NCBI GenBank assembly: GCA_030407315.1
Contig: JALQPE010000337.1
Location: 54,326-118,325 of the forward strand
From: Asparagopsis taxiformis
Taxonomy: Eukaryota; Rhodophyta; Florideophyceae; Bonnemaisoniales; Bonnemaisoniaceae
Length of the DNA stretch: 64,000 bases
Reading direction: 5' to 3'
This document shows positions 10,459 to 19,598 of the stretch, one piece after another (position 1 is the first letter of the stretch; every line of letters begins with the position of its first letter). Position numbers and translations under genes: made by a program. The notes below the pieces were generated by a model that saw nothing but the letters and a program-made list of their open reading frames with translations, was not told where the DNA came from and ran no database searches.

Positions 10459-11217
10459 ATGAATTCAGAAAGGATACTCATCTTGGTATTCGTCGCTTCT
10501 CTCCTTCTTCCTCTCTATTCTTTGGATGACTTTGAGGAGAAAGAGCATCCGAAAACTTCTTCACGCTTCCATATTCCTGAACTGACCATTCCGACCAAGC
10601 CGCCCTCGACTTCAGCCGTTTCTCTTACTACTGCAGTGCGTCAATTCACAGCTGGAGTCGTTTGTACTGATGGTGAAGAAATAGAAGCGGCAAGACGCAA
10701 GGAAGAGGCATGTGTACGCTTACTCACTGAAGCTACAAAGGGGTTGAGTGAAGCTCGTAGGAGAAGAGGCGCAGCTAAACGTGATTTTGATGAACGACAG
10801 AGTGATTTTAACGTCGCAGATAGAAAAGTGAGACGTATTCAAGGAGCTATTCGGGCAACTATAAGCCAACTGAGAACCGGTGGAAATATGAGACAACTGA
10901 GGATGAGGCTCACAAATTTACGCCGTCGACTACGTGAGGCTGGAGGTGAACGGAATATGGCTGAGAGGCAGTTGAACGAAGCAAGAGCAAGATTGAACGA
11001 GGAAGATCGACGTCTTGATGTAGCGGCTGGACGAGTTGTAGATCTTGTCGATACAGTCAATGAGGTACGAACTACTCTGGAATCGCTCAGAAGAGATAGC
11101 GTTGATTGTGACGTACAGGCAACACTTGCACCATTGCCTCCTACATCAACCCCAGAAATTCCTGAAATTCGATTCTGGGAGTCATCTGACTCCCAGAATC
11201 AACAATACTCAAACTAG
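10459..11217 (+). CDS. Secreted Arg-rich coiled-coil protein (family member, duplication copy 1)
   Basis: 252 residues. Signal peptide at 1-21 (MNSERILILVFVASLLLPLY), then a Ser/Thr/Pro linker. A conserved segment follows with Cys in GVVCTDGEEIEAARRKEEAC and in the continuation. Next comes a helical, Arg/Glu/Ala-rich region of about 130 residues with long heptad-like stretches (RRRRGAAKRDFDER, LRMRLTNLRRRLREAGGER). It closes with TTLESLRRDSVDC. The three Cys flank the coil, as in every family member, so disulfide capping of a helical hairpin is plausible. Function is unknown. It differs from the duplicate at 23479 by about ten substitutions and by a 16-residue C-terminal extension created at an inverted repeat. 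Confidence 0.8.
   Translation: MNSERILILVFVASLLLPLYSLDDFEEKEHPKTSSRFHIPELTIPTKPPSTSAVSLTTAVRQFTAGVVCTDGEEIEAARRKEEACVRLLTEATKGLSEARRRRGAAKRDFDERQSDFNVADRKVRRIQGAIRATISQLRTGGNMRQLRMRLTNLRRRLREAGGERNMAERQLNEARARLNEEDRRLDVAAGRVVDLVDTVNEVRTTLESLRRDSVDCDVQATLAPLPPTSTPEIPEIRFWESSDSQNQQYSN
11171..11200. repeat. Perfect inverted repeat at gene 3' end
   Basis: GATTCTGGGAGTCA, two bases, then its exact reverse complement, inside the last codons of the gene at 10459. The duplicate gene has lost one arm, which brings a TGA into frame early at 24187-24189. Confidence 0.85.
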
Positions 11218-11295
11218 TATCCGTGATGTTGCGACCACAAGCACCCCGTAAATCGGGTTTGAAACGATTGCGCAGTTTCCATACCTAAAGCTATA

Positions 11296-13632
11296 GAACA
11301 TCATCGACAAGGGGTCCGGGACTTTTCTGATCGGAGCATACCAGTACCGTCAAAATTCTGAGGGCTACTCGAACAAAGCGCGAAATTTGTTGTTTTCCAT
11401 GTGTCAGGGTGCATGGGGAATATTGCAGTGTTGTCAGAGTCCAAGATGTTTCGCTTGCTAGTTGCAGCGGTGCTACTGCGCTGTCCTTTATTTTTCAGAA
11501 GGGTGAGGGAGCGCTGCACTTATACTACTACTAGCGTGGAATTTTGTATCAGGGATGATTCACTTGAGTAAAGGTACTCTAGAAGGTACGGGAAAACTCG
11601 ATATCGTAATGGAGAGGTCAACTTAGACTTGAGACAGAGACGTTAATCTCGAGGCCATAGGAATTTGGGAGCGGGTGATTCAACGGTGGAAAAAAAGCGT
11701 GTACTGTAAACCGTCTGAGCATCGTGGTGCAGTCCATTTCCAACAAGTGTCCATTCAGGAACCATCAGATACGTAGTTTTTCTGTTTTTAACATCTCACC
11801 ACTACTGCCTGGGCACCAGAACTTGATATTGATACCACAGGTCATAAGGGGCCAGATGAGAAGAACGCAGTTTTTACTGCAGGGCTGGCTGAAAATCATT
11901 TAGGCTCAACCCGGGGTTAGGAGTACTGTAGTCCTTCAGGTAAATTAACCTGCCAAATGCGTGTAGCGAGAGGCCCCACTGAATAGAAACCGGGTTGCAG
12001 AACAAAACCTGAGGAGCGATTTGGACGCAGTTGCGTTCTTGCATCTTCGACAATACAAAAACGCGTGCCAGTGATCTGCAGGGTAATGACGCATGGGTTG
12101 GCGCACACGTTTTCACATACGTTCACCGCCGTCCCCGCCACATGATGCGTTTTGATTGCATCCAACTTGGATAGTTTCGTTCTAATAATCTTGGTTGCAT
12201 ACTGTATCTGAAACGCGTATGCAATGTCGAAAATCTGACGCGCGAAAAACAAGCCGTGCCTCAGCTATCGTTCTCAAGTTCAAATATCTTCTTCGTGCCT
12301 TGAAATCCTATTCTTTTCTATCAGAGTGTATTCTTCCGTCGAGGCGCCGCAATTCTACTCACTGCCTTACGAAAAACATCACGTCACTATTGTTTGGTGC
12401 AGCTGTACCCCTCTCGCGGAGTTAAATATGAAGAATAAAGTACTCATGGATACGAAATGCTTAGTTGGGTGCACAGCAGCGAAAGAATGATTTTGCATAT
12501 AGCTAACACGCTTTCGAATTCCGTCTTACATTGTTCTTGACATCCCGCACATTTGCAGAAAGTATTCGTCCATTGTATCCAGTGGTATTGCTTTCACTCG
12601 TTGACAGTTTCAATTTGACAGTCAGAGAAATTTTGCCATCAATTTGATCCTTAGTCCTCCCTCCATTTGGCAGCAGTGTGGTTATTCTCCCGATGGGAAA
12701 CAAAACTCACTTGAGGATTAGCAACTAAGTGTGAAACTTGAAGTTTAACATCCCCCCGACCCAGAACTTCGGGAACCGAACAGAAAATAGTCGTGCCTAT
12801 TAGGAAGCATGCTTAATGCAGGTTTTGCAAGTAATATCTTGGCCAACCCAGGGGCTTGCGGCTCTGTCAGCATCGCATATGACGGGTGCCCCAGGTTAGC
12901 CAAAACTATGTGACGAGGTAAGCTAGGGATGGAGGGAGGGTTCCAGAAATAGTTACGTGAGGACGATGCGGACTGTGCTGCGCAGCTCGGGAGGGCTGGA
13001 ATAGCATCCTCGACCGGATGATGCTTCTCGCCGGCGGAGCGTGGTTGGTGCGGTAAACTAGCTCAAGCATAGATCAGTCTCTTTTCCCTTCTAAGCGGTT
13101 CCAGTGGTACATACTGTACAGGAACACTACTGCACCCGCCAACATTTCGTTTCTCAGCTGACGTTCGGAAGCTGAAATACTTTCTGCGTACCTTGAAAAC
13201 CTATTGCTGTGAGCTGACAAGAATTCTAATTGCACCATTGGTTGTCCATGTCTCCTCAATCAGCGCCTGCAACAGCTGTCCGGGTGTATTTGTAATGTTG
13301 AAACCCGTGTTCTTTAGAAAAAAAAATCCAAGCATGCAGTTCCTGCTCTCTTGCGCTTGCCAAACTGCAAAAAATGGGTTTCCACTCCAGCTCTCAAAGC
13401 TCAACAGCTTATTCATAGAACATGTTATAGAGCGTTGCGCATATATTCTACCTCTTCATTACCTCTACAGATGGCGCACTCTCTATGGTCTAGCATTCCA
13501 CCGCACACTGGCTCACCCACTGCAGTCATCGCGACCTCCTCAGCGCAGAGATGACTGATCAAACATAGTTGAAAGGATAGCTTTCCTCTGCTAGTTCCAT
13601 TCGACATGAGCCATGTCCGATGAATATATGTG
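11296..13632. other. Intergenic between two coiled-coil genes, partly duplicated
   Basis: No gene recognised. Blocks recur at 24412-25278 and 30573-30860, interrupted by indels. Two stretches (about 11440-11740 with 11800-12310, and about 12520-12865) are absent from the second copy. The second copy has an extra 116 bases at 24296-24411. A segment near 12360-12490 also recurs downstream of the next gene at 14757-14860, so the 3' flanks of neighbouring genes are homologous, as expected of a tandem family. Confidence 0.6.
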
Positions 13633-13643
13633 TATATATATAT
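13633..13643 (+). promoter_or_regulatory. TATA box of coiled-coil gene
   Basis: TATATATATAT lies about 61 bases upstream of the ATG at 13704. A similar run sits in the same place upstream of the pseudogene at 30933. Confidence 0.55.
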
Positions 13644-13703
13644 TTGTAATCTCATCAATATCACCATCGACACTCGTCGTACATGGCCCCTTTTGCCATC
13701 AAC

Positions 13704-14525
13704 ATGAATTCACGTCTTGTGTTTATCTTGCTTCTTCTAGTCGCTATACTACCTTCCGACTCTTCAATTCAATCATTCGATGAGAATAAACTTTCAACAG
13801 CACCCTCCCATATCCAAGATCAACATCATGACAAGCTGAAAAGGTCGCCCTTCTCTACAACCGTTCCTTTCACTACTGCAGTACATCAATTCACTCAGGG
13901 AACATTTTGTAATAACAACGCCGAAGAGATAGACGCTGCAATACGCAAGGAAGAAGCATGCCTACGCTTACTCACAGAAGCTACTAAACGGCTTGGTGAT
14001 GCTCGCCGGAGAAGGGGTGCTGCTCAGCGTACCTTCGATGCACGAAAGAGGCAATTCAACGATGCAGATAGAAATGTGAGACTAATTCAAGGATCTATTA
14101 GAGCAACAAGAAATCAATTGAGGTTTGGAGGAAATACGAGGGTGCTTAGGAGAAGACTGGCCAACCTAAACTTCCGCCTGCGAAGGGCTGTACGTGAAAG
14201 AAGTATGGCAGCTAGATCATTGAATAGCGCTAGGGCAAGATTAAGAGAGGAAGACAGGCTTCTGGATATCGCATCTGGCCGAGTTGTAGATACTCAAGAT
14301 GCTCTCAATGAAGCACGAACTACTCTTGAATCGCTCAGAAGGGACAACATTGCGTGTGTAGCGGCCTCACCGACAGCGACAGTTGCAACAACTGTAACAA
14401 CCATGAGTTCTGCTCAAATGACCTCTGCAATTAGCTCTTCGAGTAGCACCGCTGCGACAAACACCGCTTCGTTGAGTACAACTGCAATGAGTACACTCCC
14501 TTCAACGACAGATGTTAGTGCTTGA
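13704..14525 (+). CDS. Secreted Arg-rich coiled-coil protein (family member)
   Basis: 273 residues from the ATG of MNSRLVFILLLLVAILPSDS. An in-frame ATG seven codons upstream exists, but MNS is the start conserved in the sisters at 10459 and 23479. Signal peptide; short linker; TTAVHQFTQGTFC followed by KEEACLRLLTEATKRLGDAR; an Arg-rich coil of about 130 residues ending in TTLESLRRDNIAC; then a Ser/Thr-rich tail of about 50 residues, likely O-glycosylated, that the 10459 gene lacks. The three Cys are conserved. Function unknown. Its partial duplicate, now a pseudogene, is at 30933-31069. Confidence 0.8.
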   Translation: MNSRLVFILLLLVAILPSDSSIQSFDENKLSTAPSHIQDQHHDKLKRSPFSTTVPFTTAVHQFTQGTFCNNNAEEIDAAIRKEEACLRLLTEATKRLGDARRRRGAAQRTFDARKRQFNDADRNVRLIQGSIRATRNQLRFGGNTRVLRRRLANLNFRLRRAVRERSMAARSLNSARARLREEDRLLDIASGRVVDTQDALNEARTTLESLRRDNIACVAASPTATVATTVTTMSSAQMTSAISSSSSTAATNTASLSTTAMSTLPSTTDVSA

Positions 14526-14859
14526 AAACATCGGGACATTGCGATAGAAGACACATTTGTTTCCTGAATAATGGGTCATATGTAAAGTGACTTACGGTCA
14601 CAAACACATTTCATCTCGTTCCTATCTTGGTGTGTAATAACATATCTACTGCCACCATCGTGGTTTATAGAGGGCAACATGGGTGTGTTGTTTCCTGAGT
14701 TCATTCCGCACTGTGGAATCTACTGCATTCCACAATTATGGATGTGGAAATTCCTACCACTGCCTTACGAAACATCTTGTTAGTGTTGTATTGTACAACT
14801 GTATCCGCAACGGCACACACGTTTGAAGCTCAAGAGTGATCATACATCCGAAATGCTTT
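14526..14859. other. 3' flank of coiled-coil gene
   Basis: Noncoding. The last 100 bases resemble 12360-12490, the 3' flank of the previous family gene. It ends at the copia-1 insertion site. Confidence 0.5.
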
Positions 14860-14864
14860 GTGGG

Positions 14865-14991
14865 TGTTGAGAAAGAGATTCGTCCTGCCGGACGTTAACT
14901 TGATGGCGCGTCGTCGGCCATGTATATGTTCACGCTTGAGTCTACTGTGAATGTAATTAAATTAATTAAAGTACTAGAGAATTATTTGTCA
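14865..14991 (-). repeat. Copia-1 3' LTR
   Basis: 127 bp. It matches 19467-19593 except at two bases (GTTAACT against GTTTACT, and GTACTAG against GTATTAG). Confidence 0.95.
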
Positions 14992-15037
14992 GGTGGTAGC
15001 AGTAGACACGGTGCGTAGAGAATATGAGAATTATTTG

Positions 15038-17284
15038 TCAGTCGCCGCGCACCGTGTGTGCTGCGAGGCGAAGTAATGGGAGTTTGTGTGTGAACTGGGC
15101 AGGTTTGAGTGACTTCGTGAGTAGGTCAGCGGGGTTTTGTGTTGTGGATATGTGTGTTGGTGATATGAGGCCGTTCTGAACCTGCTCCCGGAGCCAGTGA
15201 TACTTAACATCGACATGGCGCGATCTAGGCGTGGGGTGTTTGGCCGTTGCAGATGTGATCGCTGCTGTGTTGTCGATGAAAAGGTCGACAGGTGTGTTGT
15301 CATGGCCCGGAAGGGAGGCTAAGAAGCCTACGATTGTTTGAATTAGCTGTGTTGTGTGAAAGGCAGCAGTGTATTCGGCTGCAAACGTAGAAGATGATAC
15401 GTGCCGCTGTCGTTTAGATTGCCAGGCCACCGGCGAGCCGTTGTAGAAAATGACGGAACCAGTGGTGGAGCGACGAGTAGAGGGGCATGCTGCGAAGTCA
15501 GAGTCGGAATACGCAGATAGAGTGGAGGTCAAGAGGCTGCTATAGTGTATACCAGTGGTAAGAGTGCCCTTTAGGTAGCGCAGAACACGTAGGACTGCCT
15601 GCCAGTCGTGAGTCGTTGGTTTATGGGCAGATCGACCTAGATATCCGACAATGAACGCAATGTCTGGTCGAGTTGAATCGGCCAGGTATCGTAGTGACCC
15701 AATTAGGGCTTTGTAGTCGTGGCGTGATGTGTCGAGCGGTTTGGCAGAAGACTGGTTTGGGGAAAGGAGTTCTGATGCGATAGGAGAAGTGAAGGTCTTT
15801 GAGTCGCACATTCTGAATCGTTCGAGGAGGGAAGCTATGTAGCCAGGCTGTGAAATAGTGATTCCACTGTCGTCACGCTCAACTTTCCAACCAATTATGT
15901 GCTGAACTTGGCCTAAGTCTTTGACTTTGTATTTTTCAGAGAGTCGGTCGCGGATATTGTTAGCTAGGGGTATGTGGTTAGTGATAACCAAGAAGTCATC
16001 GACTGTTATGACGAGGAGAACGAATTGGGACTTATCGTCCTCCGAGTGGGTAATGAATGAGCATGGATCGGAGTTCAGTCGTTGGAAGTTGATAGAATGG
16101 AGGAAGTCAGCCAGGCCTTGGGTGAAAATCTTACAGGCTTGTTTGCACCCGTACATGTTTCCCGTCAGATGTGCTACATGATTTGGATACTTGAGTGAGC
16201 CGTCGAAACGGGGTGGTTGGTGGAGGTATATGTTGTGGTCTTCGGTAAATTTTTCGTGCAGAAAGGCGGATTCTAAATCCCAATGTAACACAGTGTAATT
16301 GTGTGCTGCTGCAAAGGCGAGAGCCGCACGGATAGTATCGCGATTCGCCACTGGGCTGGAGAGGTCTGTTGGATCGAAATGTAGACCGGCTACCTGCCGG
16401 TCTCCGCGTACTGTACAGCGGACTTTTCGGGAGATCGGGGTGCCATTTTCGTCGCGTTTTAATTTTAGCACGGTGGTGAATGGGAGCAGCTGGGTTCCTG
16501 GGGGAAGCTGGGATTTGGGGATGAAGGTCAATGTACCACGCTGTTCCAGAGTGTCCAATTCCTTGCCCCATGCAAGTTGCCATTCAGTGGCATCCGGGGC
16601 TTCTCGAGCTGCCTTGAGTGATTTGGGCTCTGTATATGGCCGAGGGGGGATGATGCTGTTGGTATCGGGAAGGGTACTGACGTTAGCAGTATGAATGGTG
16701 CTGACAGGGTCAGTTGCAGGATTATAGGGATGGAAATCAGCGATTCGGCATCGGGTTACTTTCTGTGTCGATGGATTGTATATGAAGTAGTGATAGTAAT
16801 CGGAACGACCAATGTAATGGTGGAGGGCAGCTCGTGGCTGGAGCTTATTTCGCGGCGCAGGGTCGTATACGTATCCAGTCGTACCAAATGGAAGGATGGT
16901 GTGGATCTCAGGTTTGCAATCGAACCATAGTGCAGCAGGAAGCTGTGCCGTTGCGCTATGAGGGGTGTGGTTGTATGCGTCAGCTGCAGCTAACGCTGCA
17001 TAGTCCCAGAGCTCGAGGGGGAGGCCGGAGGACAGCAGGGTCGTTCGTGCAGTATTCATTATGGTGCGATTGATTCGTTCTGCCAGCGAATTTTCCTGCG
17101 GGGTATGGGGAATCGTAGGGTTTGTAGAAATGTGGTTATCTGAGTAGAACCTATTGAGGACGTGAGTATAGAACTCACGGGCATTGTCGGATGTAAGCTG
17201 AGATATGCGATGGGGGTAGTGCGATGGACATGGTCGATGTGAGGTTGAATGTTTCTGGCCGCTTCTGATTTTGTCGGAGCACAT
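15038..17284 (-). CDS. Copia-1 pol: integrase (C-terminal part), reverse transcriptase, RNase H (frameshifted part)
   Basis: Open frame of 748 codons. Its first 30 or so codons are probably out of the true frame. It enters integrase at QLTSDNAREFY (second catalytic Asp) and continues with TPQENSLAERINRTI (catalytic Glu). Next is the copia reverse transcriptase (WQLAWGKELDTLEQRGT, DLESAFLHEKF, ITVDDFLVI with the DD pair). RNase H follows (YSDSDFAACPSTRRSTTG, DNTAAITS, HVDVKYHWLREQV, NPADLLTK). The upstream frame at 17059-19233 carries the N-terminal domains. The two join near a run of five G (+ strand) at 17212-17216, so a one-base indel there is the likely break. Confidence 0.85.
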   Translation of the reverse strand: MCSDKIRSGQKHSTSHRPCPSHYPHRISQLTSDNAREFYTHVLNRFYSDNHISTNPTIPHTPQENSLAERINRTIMNTARTTLLSSGLPLELWDYAALAAADAYNHTPHSATAQLPAALWFDCKPEIHTILPFGTTGYVYDPAPRNKLQPRAALHHYIGRSDYYHYFIYNPSTQKVTRCRIADFHPYNPATDPVSTIHTANVSTLPDTNSIIPPRPYTEPKSLKAAREAPDATEWQLAWGKELDTLEQRGTLTFIPKSQLPPGTQLLPFTTVLKLKRDENGTPISRKVRCTVRGDRQVAGLHFDPTDLSSPVANRDTIRAALAFAAAHNYTVLHWDLESAFLHEKFTEDHNIYLHQPPRFDGSLKYPNHVAHLTGNMYGCKQACKIFTQGLADFLHSINFQRLNSDPCSFITHSEDDKSQFVLLVITVDDFLVITNHIPLANNIRDRLSEKYKVKDLGQVQHIIGWKVERDDSGITISQPGYIASLLERFRMCDSKTFTSPIASELLSPNQSSAKPLDTSRHDYKALIGSLRYLADSTRPDIAFIVGYLGRSAHKPTTHDWQAVLRVLRYLKGTLTTGIHYSSLLTSTLSAYSDSDFAACPSTRRSTTGSVIFYNGSPVAWQSKRQRHVSSSTFAAEYTAAFHTTQLIQTIVGFLASLPGHDNTPVDLFIDNTAAITSATAKHPTPRSRHVDVKYHWLREQVQNGLISPTHISTTQNPADLLTKSLKPAQFTHKLPLLRLAAHTVRGD

Positions 17285-19233
17285 ACTATACGAAGGTATC
17301 GGCTCCCCTGGTCAAGGAAGGTTATGAAATGGAGGTTATTAGAGAGAGAGGGAATAGGCATGGGGCCACATATATCAATGTGTAGGTGAGAGCCGATGGG
17401 GTCGGTGCGCGGGTGGCGATGGAAGGGGGCAGCAGGCATTTTTCCCATCGCGCAACCCGAACATGTAAACTTCGGAGGTGTGCGGAGAAGGGTGTGGGGC
17501 AGGTCGTTGACTAATTTATGTTTCGCCATATGATGAAGTTTGGCCGGGTGAATGTGGTTTAGCTTGATGTGCCAATGATAATAGTCACGGAGGGTTGACG
17601 GAAGTGGGACTCGAATTTTCGGAGGGGGGTGACTACGTCTTGCCAGGCGTCGCTTCTGCTTCGCTTTACGCGGTTTTTTGTGGATATTGCTGAGACGGAA
17701 TGGTGGTGGTTTACAGAGGGGTGCTCTTGGCAGTCGAGGTGGGTTCGGAGTGGGTAGGTTGCTCTTGCCACGTTTGGGATTTTTAGTACGCTTATCCTTT
17801 ATGGGGAAGGAGCGAGCAGCATTGCTGGTGGAAGTGTGAGTAGTGCAGGAAAGTGAATGAGGAGTGGTCTGGTATAGGCCTTTGGAGGTTTTTGGAACTG
17901 TGGCCAGTATGGACTCAGGTGGGGGAGGGGCAGAGGGTGAAGTGATGTAAGCACAGTCATTTGTGAATATGACGTCATGCGTTTTAGTAAGCTGTCCTAC
18001 GGAAAGTAGGTTTGTGCTTAATGAAGGTGCAACAACAGCAGTATGCTGAGTTAAGGTGCTTTTGTCGGACAAAGATAGGGTGACTGTGTCACGATGGGTT
18101 GTTCGAGACGCATGTCCGTCTGCAGTGACGGTCTTGGATTTGTGCTTTGTCATTCCTGGGAGGGCCCGAGTTAGGTGACTGGGGTTAGCGCCGGAGTCTA
18201 GTATGAAGGTTTGAGGCTGATGGGCACTTACACTGTCAGACGAGTCGTTTTCAAACTCTTCGCTGAAATGTTGTTGATATGGGTCTGTAGTAACTGCAAG
18301 AGCACGAACGGGTTTGTGAGGCTTCTCTTTCCTTTCGTGGCGGCTAAGAAAGAACTGTCTGGCTCTGCAGTTTTCCGTGGTGTGGTGTGGGCTGCCATGG
18401 AATTTGCACCAGGGACCTCTGTAGTTTTTCGGTGGTAGTATGTTATTGTCCGGCCGGAATTTTTGTGTGTAGCGTTGTTCGGCTGGGTGTCGCTGACTAG
18501 CGGGGGAGCGGCGGGAGCGGTGGGGGTTTGTGAAAATTCGTGGCGCCAGAGAGGTATGGGAAGCGGGCGAGGCTTGTTGGGCAATGTCAGCCTGTTTGAT
18601 GATCATAGTAATTACTTGATCCAAGGAAAGTAGATGTTTAGGGTTGAGATCATTGTGCATAGAGATGGTCTGTAAGAAGACGATCCAAGAAGGGTCATGT
18701 TCAAGCCCTTCCAGGATGAAGCGAATTGTAGTTTGTTCATCTGATATATCTGGATAGTTTGACCTAACCATGAGTTGGCGCAGTTCAGTATGCTGTTGAA
18801 CATATTCGACTGCTGTAGTGCCAGGCTGCCACTTGATTTGATGCGCTTTGCGACGCAGCTGACTTGGGGTATGGGCTGGGTTGGGGGAGGTGAGCTTGAG
18901 ACGGATCTTGTCGTACAAAACGTGTAGGGGACCCTGTAGCTCTATGTCCGTGAAGTAGGACAATATCTCCGTTGAGAGAGAAGGTATGACAAGAACTTGT
19001 GCTTGAGCATGACGGATGAGGTGTGCATCAATTTCTTGTTGCGACTCGGAATGCGGTATAGGTTGGTAAAGGTAATGCATGAGGTCCTGGGTGCGGGCGA
19101 CGTGTTCAACGCTCATACGCCATGCAATGAAATTGACTGTGGTCAAAGTTGGGATTTCAACTGAGTGAAGAGGGGATATGGAAGGGGGCGAAGTATGGGC
19201 AGGGACGGCAGGCTGGGCGGGATTGTTATCCAT
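17059..19233 (-). CDS. Copia-1 gag, protease and integrase N-terminus (frameshifted part)
   Basis: Read from ATG at 19233 (MDNNPAQPAVPAHTS); the frame is open further upstream but without an ATG. Gag helical region; a zinc-finger-like WCKFHGSPHHTTENC; protease FILDSGANPSHLTR with the DSGA site; integrase HHCC finger (HWHIKLNHIHPAKL, FTCSGCAMGKM) and first catalytic Asp in LHIDICGPM. After the conserved region near HIDHVHRTTP the frame leaves the family sequence and ends at a meaningless stop at 17059. This marks the frameshift. Confidence 0.85.
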   Translation of the reverse strand: MDNNPAQPAVPAHTSPPSISPLHSVEIPTLTTVNFIAWRMSVEHVARTQDLMHYLYQPIPHSESQQEIDAHLIRHAQAQVLVIPSLSTEILSYFTDIELQGPLHVLYDKIRLKLTSPNPAHTPSQLRRKAHQIKWQPGTTAVEYVQQHTELRQLMVRSNYPDISDEQTTIRFILEGLEHDPSWIVFLQTISMHNDLNPKHLLSLDQVITMIIKQADIAQQASPASHTSLAPRIFTNPHRSRRSPASQRHPAEQRYTQKFRPDNNILPPKNYRGPWCKFHGSPHHTTENCRARQFFLSRHERKEKPHKPVRALAVTTDPYQQHFSEEFENDSSDSVSAHQPQTFILDSGANPSHLTRALPGMTKHKSKTVTADGHASRTTHRDTVTLSLSDKSTLTQHTAVVAPSLSTNLLSVGQLTKTHDVIFTNDCAYITSPSAPPPPESILATVPKTSKGLYQTTPHSLSCTTHTSTSNAARSFPIKDKRTKNPKRGKSNLPTPNPPRLPRAPLCKPPPFRLSNIHKKPRKAKQKRRLARRSHPPPKIRVPLPSTLRDYYHWHIKLNHIHPAKLHHMAKHKLVNDLPHTLLRTPPKFTCSGCAMGKMPAAPFHRHPRTDPIGSHLHIDICGPMPIPSLSNNLHFITFLDQGSRYLRIVCAPTKSEAARNIQPHIDHVHRTTPIAYLSLHPTMPVSSILTSSIGSTQITTFLQTLRFPIPRRKIRWQNESIAP

Positions 19234-19247
19234 TATGGATGAGTAGG

Positions 19248-19376
19248 TGGTGTCGCCGGATTGGGCACGTCGGAGGTGCAGGCTGGGTGTGGATGTCGCC
19301 GGAGTGGGCACGTCAGGGGTGCAGGCGTGTTGTGAATGTCGCCGGAGTGGGCACGTCGGGGGTGCAGGCGGGGTGT
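19248..19376. repeat. Short tandem repeat in copia-1 leader
   Basis: Three imperfect units of about 41-43 bp containing GTCGCCGGAGTGGGCACGTC, just upstream of the gag start. Confidence 0.75.
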
Positions 19377-19450
19377 GAAAGTCAAGCTGATTTCGTTGCT
19401 GAAACGGAGGGCGCGGAAGGGTGGGCTTGAGATCGAGCGCAAATTGTAGC

Positions 19451-19466
19451 GTCTGGGCCGATAACC
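19451..19466 (-). other. Copia-1 primer-binding site (half-tRNA type)
   Basis: Directly inside the 5' LTR on the minus strand: GGTTATCGGCCCAGAC. With one mismatch it is complementary to the anticodon region of initiator tRNA-Met, as in Drosophila copia, which primes from a cleaved half tRNA. Copia-2 here has the same kind of site. Confidence 0.6.
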
Positions 19467-19593
19467 TGTTGAGAAAGAGATTCGTCCTGCCGGACGTTTA
19501 CTTGATGGCGCGTCGTCGGCCATGTATATGTTCACGCTTGAGTCTACTGTGAATGTAATTAAATTAATTAAAGTATTAGAGAATTATTTGTCA
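19467..19593 (-). repeat. Copia-1 5' LTR
   Basis: 127 bp, partner of 14865-14991. Flanked on the outside by the TSD GTGGG. Confidence 0.95.
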
Positions 19594-19598
19594 GTGGG

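Larger units (their letters stand above)
8494..11295 (+). repeat. Segmental duplication, copy 1
   Basis: About 2.8 kb, highly similar to 21513-24295. It includes upstream noncoding DNA, the TATA box and a coiled-coil gene. Homology begins at CTGACAGATTAATTCACGAC in both copies and ends at CCATACCT[A/G]AAGCTATA. Similarity resumes after indels. No gene other than the one at 10459 is convincing here. Short frames present in both copies are explained by the overall DNA identity. Confidence 0.9.
14865..19593 (-). mobile_element. Ty1/copia element 1 (complete, frameshifted)
   Basis: 4729 bp on the minus strand. The 127-bp LTRs start TG and end CA on the + strand and differ at two positions. The 5-bp target duplication GTGGG is at 14860-14864 and 19594-19598. 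It has a primer-binding site, gag, protease, integrase, reverse transcriptase and RNase H in copia order. One frameshift in integrase breaks the polyprotein. Confidence 0.95.

Noticed and set aside
16131..16583. A 150-codon minus-strand frame inside copia-1
   Set aside because: Overlaps the real reverse transcriptase frame in another phase; no motifs.
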